From: Thermoplasmatota archaeon
GTDB lineage: Archaea > Thermoplasmatota > JAQUQK01
Assembly (NCBI GenBank): GCA_028716125.1
Contig: JAQUQK010000015.1
Coordinates: 1-17,384 of the forward strand
Direction of reading: 5' to 3'
DNA: 17,384 nucleotides
Part shown: in pieces, positions 13,572 through 17,384 of the stretch
Layout of the letters: the number at the start of each line of letters is the position of its first letter
Position numbering within the stretch: position 1 is the stretch's first letter
Translations under genes and position numbers: made by a program
Notes under the pieces: model-generated
Told to the model about the DNA's origin: nothing
Database searches by the model: none
Seen by the model: the letters and a program-made list of their open reading frames with translations, nothing else

Positions 13572-14355
13572 GCTTTCAGATTACCAGAGCGAATTTCAGG
13601 CCCAGCTTGCTTATTGCCGGGGAATAGGCAAATTTTATTCAAAATATTTCCCGGACATTAAGGTCCCGGCAATTTCTTCCTGTCTTTCGAATAATCAGTC
13701 TTTAGTTGCGGGTTCCGCAAAAAAACGTATCGCCTGCAATGCGCGTTTTTCTTGCCCATATTGCTCCTGGCGGAATGGATACAGCCGCTACCGTTCTGCC
13801 GAAGCCTTTTTTAATGATGCTGGAGTTTCTAATGTCGCTCATGTCGTCTTTACTGCGCCTGAGCCTTTGCATAGCTCTTTTTCAGTCGGCGCGTCTCGCC
13901 TCATGGTCGCTGCCGCTTATAAGGCGCTTTCTGCCTTCGTCGGTGCCGAACCTGTGCCTTACGCGATGACCGTGCATCCGGTCGGGGATTACCTCGATCC
14001 GAATTTGCACGTCGATTGCATTATCACATTGCCATCCGGCCCGGTTAACGAAGCTGCGCTTTTTAGCGTATATTCTGCCGAAATCACAAAACGGACGCAG
14101 TTGTCCAACGTTGTCAATGCGCCGGACTTGCGCTATCTTCCCACGCCTTTTTACAAGACTTTGCGCTACTCGATGCGCCCTCAATTTAGGCCGTACAATT
14201 TAGCCTATGATTCGGTGTCCGATACGGTCTCGTATTCGCACCCTGACCTCGACGGCGTTCTTGTTAATCCGGCCAAAAAATACGATGGCGCGGCTGCCGC
14301 CGAATTGATAAAAAGGATAGGCGCTTTGAACTACTGCACCCATGCCAAAATATGA
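13564..14355 (+). CDS. Rep-like protein with HUH-type features, 263 aa
   Basis: Candidate initiator of rolling-circle replication, which would nick one strand at the origin and stay bound through a tyrosine. Seen: a Cys cluster ACNARFSCPYCSW (C58, C64, C67), like the metal-binding start of several archaeal plasmid Reps. Next is NLHVDCIITL (H149, D151), placed as the metal-binding HUH motif but with Asp for the second His. Then come FYKTLRYSMRP tyrosines (Y198, Y203), placed as the catalytic Tyr motif. The family usually has a clear HUH, so this is a divergent or altered member. Its stop codon lies within the left arm of a long palindrome. A helicase domain is absent; the preceding ATPase may supply that activity. 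Confidence 0.65.
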   Translation: MDKLSDYQSEFQAQLAYCRGIGKFYSKYFPDIKVPAISSCLSNNQSLVAGSAKKRIACNARFSCPYCSWRNGYSRYRSAEAFFNDAGVSNVAHVVFTAPEPLHSSFSVGASRLMVAAAYKALSAFVGAEPVPYAMTVHPVGDYLDPNLHVDCIITLPSGPVNEAALFSVYSAEITKRTQLSNVVNAPDLRYLPTPFYKTLRYSMRPQFRPYNLAYDSVSDTVSYSHPDLDGVLVNPAKKYDGAAAAELIKRIGALNYCTHAKI

Positions 14356-14411
14356 CCCTCTCCCTACGACTATACACATTTATGTGTATAGGAGTAGATA
14401 GGGACAGGGTC
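14354..14411. repeat. Long imperfect palindrome behind the Rep-like gene (candidate double-strand origin)
   Basis: Outer arms GACCCTCTCCCTA (14354-14366) and TAGGGACAGGGTC (14399-14411) pair over 13 positions with one C:C mismatch. Inner arms CTATACACA and TGTGTATAG (14370-14391) pair perfectly around the loop TTTA. The two stems are joined by unequal spacers (3 and 7 nt). The Rep-like stop codon is inside the left arm. No T-run follows on the plus strand, which speaks against a simple terminator. A nick site in or beside the loop would be expected if this is an origin. Confidence 0.75.
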
Positions 14412-14418
14412 CCAAAAA

Positions 14419-14913
14419 ATGCAGCCAAACGTGAAAGTAACTCCCTCGACTGTTACTCACGAAATACAATATATTTGCACGTGTCAACGTGGAGCGACTG
14501 ATGACACCGATGCATATTATTATTGTAAATCCGCGAGTGTTGATCTGCAAGCAAAAAGCGACAGAAAAACCAAAGCCCGATTTCAACTAAAAAACCTAAA
14601 ATCAAGTCTATCTGCCCCAAACAAAAACACGGTGCGGGAGAATCGAAGATTCGACACGGACATGACAACGCCCGAAGCCGAAAGCGACCCCGAAGCTTGC
14701 GGAGGGGAGGAAGCGACGGCTGAGGGGTCTGCAACAGTTGCGAAGAAAAAAGGGCTGCCTTCCAAACTGCCGCTAAAAAATCGAGCGCCAGCGACCGAGG
14801 GCAAACTTCCCAAGCCGAAGCAGGCGGAACGGATGGCCTCCCGCGCTACAGTGGGCGGGGGCGGAGGCGCACGGGAAGGCAAACCGAAGGGCGCGGCGCT
14901 TCGTAGTAGTTAA
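14419..14913 (+). CDS. Uncertain ORF, 164 aa, basic low-complexity C-terminus
   Basis: Open frame after the palindrome, without a ribosome binding site. The first half contains ICTCQRGATDDTDAYYYC; the second is rich in Ala, Lys, Gly and Glu (PEAESDPEACGGEEATAEG, then GLPSKLPLKN) with many G-first codons, which supports coding. Codon choice in the first half (ATA, CTA, AGA) differs from its neighbours, so it may be foreign. A shorter form from ATG 14664 is possible. It could also be a non-coding origin region with an accidental open frame. No family recognised. Confidence 0.35.
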   Translation: MQPNVKVTPSTVTHEIQYICTCQRGATDDTDAYYYCKSASVDLQAKSDRKTKARFQLKNLKSSLSAPNKNTVRENRRFDTDMTTPEAESDPEACGGEEATAEGSATVAKKKGLPSKLPLKNRAPATEGKLPKPKQAERMASRATVGGGGGAREGKPKGAALRSS

Positions 14914-14916
14914 ATA
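14910..14916 (+). promoter_or_regulatory. TATA-box candidate for the caspase-like gene
   Basis: TTAAATA lies about 35 nt before the TTG start at 14949, so transcription should begin about 10 nt before it. The box overlaps the stop of the preceding uncertain ORF, so this gene probably has its own promoter. Confidence 0.55.
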
Positions 14917-14948
14917 CCCTATTCAGATTATCAAATGGTGGTGTCTCT

Positions 14949-15926
14949 TTGAAAAAGATTGGAATCGTTTTAGTCGTATGCTTTGTATTGTCGTCCGGGT
15001 GTGTTACCATTAATGTGCCTGGCTCTATTGATAATTCAGCAGCAGTCGCGCAGGAGAACAAGGAGCCCACGCAGGAAACTCCAACACTAGCACAAGAGCC
15101 GGCGCCTGCTCCGAAACCTGCACCAGCGCCAGCCCCCGCACCAGCCCCGAAGCCCAAGCCGATAGAGAACAAGTGGGCCGTGTTCGTTGCAGTCTGCAAT
15201 TCGGACAATGGCGATAAACTTGGGAATGGCGGTTTATATTTGGCGGAGAACATAAGCGCGTATCTGGTGGGTACTTGTGGATATTCTCAGGATCGTATTG
15301 TTATTCTTTTCGATGATGGGAATTACCGTGCTGATAATGGCAACGGCGATGTAATAGGGAAATCTCCCTATGAGGCCGCCACAAAGAGCAACGCTCTGAA
15401 ATATACGGATGCGGCGGTTGGCGAGGCCTCTAAATATGCGGATAGTCAGGTTTTCCTATGGTACTTTGACCATGGATCCTCTGATATTGGTTCTCAGGAG
15501 TCTTATATCTGGATGTGGGATGGGGAGTCGATTTCCAGCATCGAGTTGGGCGAGCATGTAAAACCATTGAATGATAATAATGTCGAATCAGTAATTATCG
15601 TCGATGCGTGCCAGACGGGATTTTTTGCCGATCAGATGATTGGGCCTTTTGCACCCGAAACGGAGTCCGGAGTGCCGGGGGAAAACAGGGTCGTTATGAC
15701 CGGAGCGTCTGCGCTTACCTTTGGATGGTCTTATTCCGATTCAGGCCCAATCTTCAGCTTGTCTTGGTTTGAGGGGATTAAGGGCGTTGCTGATGGTCAA
15801 ATAAAGAAAGATGGGAAGGTAAGTGTCGAAGAGGCGTTTTGGTATGCTTCTGGCAAGGTGAATGGCAATACTCAGGAAGCCCAGCCGCAGATGAACGACC
15901 AGTACGAAGATGAAATGTTTCTGTAA
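14949..15926 (+). CDS. Secreted caspase-like (clan CD) lipoprotein, 325 aa
   Basis: A TTG start follows GGTGGTG by five bases. The lipoprotein signal ends LSSGC (Cys18), predicting a lipid-anchored protein outside the membrane. A Pro/Ala/Lys linker (about residues 50-75) holds the domain away. The domain (about 76-310) carries WYFDHGSSD (His175) and IIVDACQTGFF (Cys221), the His-Cys dyad layout of clan CD peptidases (caspase/metacaspase, legumain C13, gingipain). The DHG and DACQTG motifs resemble those in prokaryotic caspase-like lipoproteins. Expected to cut after a chosen residue; the substrate is unknown. In an integrated element it may process surface proteins, act in exclusion of other viruses, or be a host-derived cargo gene. 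Has its own promoter; convergent with the RHH gene. Confidence 0.82.
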   Translation: MKKIGIVLVVCFVLSSGCVTINVPGSIDNSAAVAQENKEPTQETPTLAQEPAPAPKPAPAPAPAPAPKPKPIENKWAVFVAVCNSDNGDKLGNGGLYLAENISAYLVGTCGYSQDRIVILFDDGNYRADNGNGDVIGKSPYEAATKSNALKYTDAAVGEASKYADSQVFLWYFDHGSSDIGSQESYIWMWDGESISSIELGEHVKPLNDNNVESVIIVDACQTGFFADQMIGPFAPETESGVPGENRVVMTGASALTFGWSYSDSGPIFSLSWFEGIKGVADGQIKKDGKVSVEEAFWYASGKVNGNTQEAQPQMNDQYEDEMFL

Positions 15927-15934
15927 AAAATAAA
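15922..15934 (-). terminator. T-run terminator of the RHH gene
   Basis: Read on the minus strand, TTTATTTTTTACA starts directly after the RHH stop codon. The convergent caspase-like gene ends inside it, eight bases from the RHH gene end. Confidence 0.5.
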
Positions 15935-16084
15935 TTATTCCTTCATTTTGTCTAATTTTTCCCTGATTGCTTCTTTGACAAATTCTGCGCGTGATGAATA
16001 TCCTCTTTTGCCGGATTTTACGAGGGTGTCTACTTCAATTAGCAGTTGGTCGGGTATGCATACGTTAGTGTATTTTGCGCGCAT
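15935..16084 (-). CDS. Ribbon-helix-helix (CopG/NikR-type) repressor, 49 aa
   Basis: Product MRAKYTNVCIPDQLLIEV, then DTLVKSGKRGYSSRAEFV, then KEAIREKLDKMKE: strand (TNVCIP), helix (DQLLIEVDTLVKSG), turn (KRGYSSR), helix (AEFVKEAIREKL). This is a textbook minimal RHH DNA-binding fold that works as a dimer of dimers. It is the only minus-strand gene of the element. It is transcribed away from the zinc-ribbon/integrase pair across a gap with perfect palindromes, so it is the likely repressor of both itself and the integrase. Its TATA-like box lies about 26 nt before the ATG, so the mRNA may be leaderless. Strong call. Confidence 0.9.
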   Translation of the reverse strand: MRAKYTNVCIPDQLLIEVDTLVKSGKRGYSSRAEFVKEAIREKLDKMKE

Positions 16085-16106
16085 TGACAGGGGAATCTAT
16101 ACTTGC

Positions 16107-16113
16107 TTTATGA
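16107..16113 (-). promoter_or_regulatory. TATA-like box of the RHH gene
   Basis: TCATAAA on the minus strand, centred about 26 nt before the ATG at 16084, predicts a start at or next to the ATG (leaderless). The neighbouring operator half-site TACGCT begins at about 16120, just upstream of this box. Confidence 0.45.
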
Positions 16114-16119
16114 TTTCCT

Positions 16120-16148
16120 TACGCTGTGCGTAGCGTATGCATACGCTA
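16120..16148. promoter_or_regulatory. Palindromic operator in the RHH/integrase control region
   Basis: TAGCGTATGCATACGCTA (16131-16148) is a perfect 18-bp palindrome. Together with TACGCT at 16120 it makes alternating half-sites TACGCT, AGCGTA, TACGCT, a layout typical of RHH dimers-of-dimers. It ends three bases before the integrase-side TATA box and lies between both divergent promoters, so one bound repressor could silence both. A related TATGCATACG lies inside the RHH gene at 16055-16064. Confidence 0.8.
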
Positions 16149-16151
16149 ACA

Positions 16152-16158
16152 TTATAAA
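16152..16158 (+). promoter_or_regulatory. TATA box of the zinc-ribbon/integrase operon
   Basis: TTATAAA sits 32-38 nt before the GTG at 16190, so the transcript should start around 16180, within the hairpin that follows. It lies three bases after the palindromic operator. Confidence 0.65.
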
Positions 16159-16170
16159 CCCATACGCGAT

Positions 16171-16191
16171 ACCTTCTAAATTGTAGAAGGT
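16171..16191 (+). promoter_or_regulatory. Perfect hairpin over the start codon of the zinc-ribbon gene
   Basis: ACCTTCTA and TAGAAGGT pair over 8 bp around AATTG. The right arm holds the ribosome binding site (GAAGG) and the first two bases of the GTG start at 16190. As DNA it may be a second operator at the transcription start. As RNA, if the transcript begins upstream, it would hide the start. Either would lower integrase output. Confidence 0.65.
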
Positions 16192-16339
16192 GGAAAAAAC
16201 GCGGAAGGTTGGAAATCGTTTCATCATCGTTTGCCCTTTTTGCGGCCATGTGCAGGTTTCCCAGAGCAAAAATTCTTTTGTATGTTGCTCTCGTTGTAAA
16301 AATCATATTCCGAATCCTAATTTTGCGGAGGCGAAATAA
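16190..16339 (+). CDS. Zinc-ribbon microprotein, 49 aa
   Basis: GTG start, with TAATG overlap into the integrase. Product begins VEKTRKVGNRFIIVCPFCGH (Met at position 1 when translated) and contains CPFCGH and CCSRCKNH: two Cys knuckles of a zinc ribbon about 20 residues apart. The basic N-terminus suits DNA binding. Its fusion-tight coupling to the integrase suggests a directionality or accessory factor, which is inference. The start codon lies in a perfect hairpin. Confidence 0.75.
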   Translation: MEKTRKVGNRFIIVCPFCGHVQVSQSKNSFVCCSRCKNHIPNPNFAEAK

Positions 16340-17256
16340 TGCCTGTCGCGGCCGAAACTTGGGTCGCGTTCCGCAATTTCATGGTTGGCCGCAAGCAGAT
16401 GAATCCTAATTCTACTGTTCCCGAGCGTCTGCGAAAATTGCATTATGCCGAGAACCACGGCTTGGATCTGGAGAATTTTACCGAGGACGCGGTTTATTCC
16501 TGGCTTGCGGCCCGTTCCGAGCGCGGCTGCCGTCCGACCTCGAACAATCATTATATCCGCGTGTTCAACTTGTGGTCGCAGTTCCGCAATCTTCCTTTCC
16601 ATTTCAAGGAATACCGCGAGTATGCCAAGCCGATCCGCGTTCCTACGGCGCCCGATGTTCGCGCCATGGTTCTGCATTATGGGCGGCAGACTTCTTCCGA
16701 CCGCCGCAACCGGCTCATGCTTGTATTTCTTGCCATGACGGGCCTACGTGCCGCTGAGCTTTGCGATTTGGTTCTTGACGACATAGATTACAGGTCGGGC
16801 GCGGTTATAGTCCGCTGTGGCAAGGGCATGAAGTCGCGCACCGTTCCGGTAAAATGGAAGTTGCTTGTTTCCGATAATTTCCCCTGCGTCCGTGATTATG
16901 TGGAAAAATGGCGTATCAGGTCGTCAAGCAAATATCTCTTTACGATGAACAAGGGCAAAATGACTACTGCATTTTTGCGCAAGATTGTAAAGGATGCTGG
17001 CCGCAAGGTCGGAATCCCTTGGATGCACCCTCATTTATTCCGGCATTATGCGGCTGTTTCTTGGCTCAGGGCCGGAATCGATGTTGCGACTGTTCAGCAG
17101 CTTCTTGGGCATTCCAGCGTCGCAACTACGAGCCGCTACCTTCATGCTACCGATGCCGTCCGCGCAATACGCGAAGCGCCGATTGAGGATGTTTTCGCGG
17201 TCGGAAAAACTAAAAAACCCGTTAATCACCTCATGCTTGATATGGAGGGATTGTAA
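16339..17256 (+). CDS. Tyrosine recombinase (integrase), 305 aa
   Basis: Cuts and rejoins DNA at the att sites through a covalent 3'-phosphotyrosine. All catalytic residues are visible: R137 (TGLRAAEL), a Lys near 163 (CGKGMKSR), H232 and R235 (HLFRH), H258 (LLGHSS), Y267 (TSRYLH). Residues 1-100 form a SAM-like core-binding domain. Length is usual for archaeal XerA/SSV-unlike integrases. The gene is intact in the integrated state, so integration does not split it. It ends one base before attR. Expression is probably held by the RHH repressor. Confidence 0.95.
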   Translation: MPVAAETWVAFRNFMVGRKQMNPNSTVPERLRKLHYAENHGLDLENFTEDAVYSWLAARSERGCRPTSNNHYIRVFNLWSQFRNLPFHFKEYREYAKPIRVPTAPDVRAMVLHYGRQTSSDRRNRLMLVFLAMTGLRAAELCDLVLDDIDYRSGAVIVRCGKGMKSRTVPVKWKLLVSDNFPCVRDYVEKWRIRSSSKYLFTMNKGKMTTAFLRKIVKDAGRKVGIPWMHPHLFRHYAAVSWLRAGIDVATVQQLLGHSSVATTSRYLHATDAVRAIREAPIEDVFAVGKTKKPVNHLMLDMEGL

Positions 17257-17257
17257 A

Positions 17258-17269
17258 TGGGCTGGGGCA
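17258..17269. repeat. attR: 12-bp direct repeat within the tRNA-Val 3' end
   Basis: TGGGCTGGGGCA, identical to attL at 116-127. It covers the discriminator, the 3' acceptor strand and the last T-stem bases of tRNA-Val, and begins two bases after the integrase stop codon ends. Confidence 0.75.
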
Positions 17270-17293
17270 GATTCGAACTGCCGACCACCGCCT

Positions 17294-17322
17294 TTCCTCC
17301 CGCAGAACCGAAATCCCGCGGA
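17294..17322 (-). other. tRNA-Val intron at position 37/38
   Basis: Twenty-nine bases between A37 and A38, containing CCGC...GCGG arms that form an internal stem. This is the standard place for archaeal bulge-helix-bulge introns cut by the splicing endonuclease. Exact ends could shift by a base or so. Confidence 0.8.
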
Positions 17323-17384
17323 TGTAAGGGCGGTATCATAACCGCTAGACCACCAGCCCGTGGATGTGTCTTGAGCAAAACTCG

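Larger units (their letters stand above)
116..17269. mobile_element. Integrated archaeal element (provirus or integrative plasmid), apparently complete
   Basis: Bounded by a 12-bp direct repeat, one copy of which is the 3' end of tRNA-Val. The tyrosine recombinase gene abuts the right repeat. Inside are a Rep-like protein, a P-loop ATPase, anchored surface proteins, many microproteins and a methyltransferase. All but one gene are on the plus strand. Inferred circular size is about 17.1 kb. Whether it forms virions is inferred from the surface-protein module, not shown. Confidence 0.85.
17258..17359 (-). tRNA. tRNA-Val (anticodon UAC) with a 29-nt intron
   Basis: Acceptor GGGCTGG pairs with CCAGCCC, discriminator A, no encoded CCA. 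The D-arm is GTC...GAT. The anticodon stem CCGCC/GGCGG encloses loop CTTACA, anticodon TAC (17324-17326). The T-arm is GGCAG TTCGAAT CTGCC. After intron removal the length is 73 nt. The element's integration leaves this gene intact because attR supplies the 3' end. It is transcribed toward the integrase, away from the right edge. Confidence 0.92.

Noticed and set aside
14354..14411. Ordinary transcription terminator
   Set aside because: No T-run follows the stem on the plus strand. On the minus strand the T-run comes before the stem. A terminator cannot be fully excluded, but an origin or operator fits better.
14583..14882. Minus-strand 99-aa frame opposite the uncertain ORF
   Set aside because: Pro/Ser/Ala-rich with no ribosome binding site. 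The plus strand is purine-rich with G-first codons, favouring plus-strand coding if any.
14846..15253. Minus-strand frame with a Gly-Ala repeat
   Set aside because: The repeat is the antisense of the Pro/Ala linker of the caspase-like lipoprotein.

Overview
The window is archaeal and holds what looks like one complete integrated element (a provirus or integrative plasmid, about 17.1 kb) inserted between two tRNA genes. The archaeal reading rests on four things. The tRNA-Val(UAC) at the right edge carries a 29-nt intron after position 37, with no encoded CCA. TATA-type promoters and T-rich terminators are visible. Many starts have strong Shine-Dalgarno sequences, with some TTG/GTG starts. The surface proteins have signal peptides and C-terminal membrane anchors with many N-glycosylation sequons. 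The exact host lineage cannot be told from this sequence alone.

Boundaries: a 12-bp direct repeat, TGGGCTGGGGCA, lies at 116-127 (attL) and 17258-17269 (attR). The attR copy is the 3' end of the intact tRNA-Val, and the tyrosine recombinase gene ends one base away from it. Left of attL lie host DNA, two perfect hairpins and the 5' part of an Asp/Glu-like tRNA on the minus strand. Before integration the two tRNAs would have been about 90 nt apart.

Layout. (1) 206-2252: very small ORFs, several with Cys pairs, around a C5-cytosine DNA methyltransferase that appears to carry a second conserved protein in another frame. (2) 2253-2511: a non-coding region with eight TGTAACA heptads, just upstream of a ribbon-helix-helix-like protein. 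(3) 2512-4667: tightly packed genes for zinc-ribbon, small membrane and small DNA-binding-like proteins, including one ORF broken by a single in-frame TAA. (4) 4672-11074: a virion-like or surface module with a 712-aa secreted anchored protein, two N-terminally anchored proteins, a 988-aa calcium-repeat spike-like protein and a 44-aa protein. (5) 11221-14355: a three-TM protein, a soluble protein, a P-loop ATPase and a Rep-like protein with HUH-like features, followed at once by a 58-nt imperfect palindrome that is a good origin candidate. (6) 14419-15926: an odd basic ORF and a secreted caspase-like lipoprotein. (7) 15935-17256: a divergent control module with an RHH repressor facing a zinc-ribbon microprotein and the integrase, separated by an 18-bp perfect palindrome; a second hairpin covers the start codon.

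Together this reads as a temperate, membrane-protein-rich archaeal virus or plasmid. Rep plus palindrome would replicate the circular form. The ATPase and membrane/spike genes would form or export particles. The methyltransferase would protect or mark DNA, and the RHH/integrase switch would govern integration. The module layout (anchored spike, membrane proteins, ATPase, rolling-circle-type Rep, integration in a tRNA) recalls pleolipovirus-like elements, but no homology was computed and the assignment is inference.
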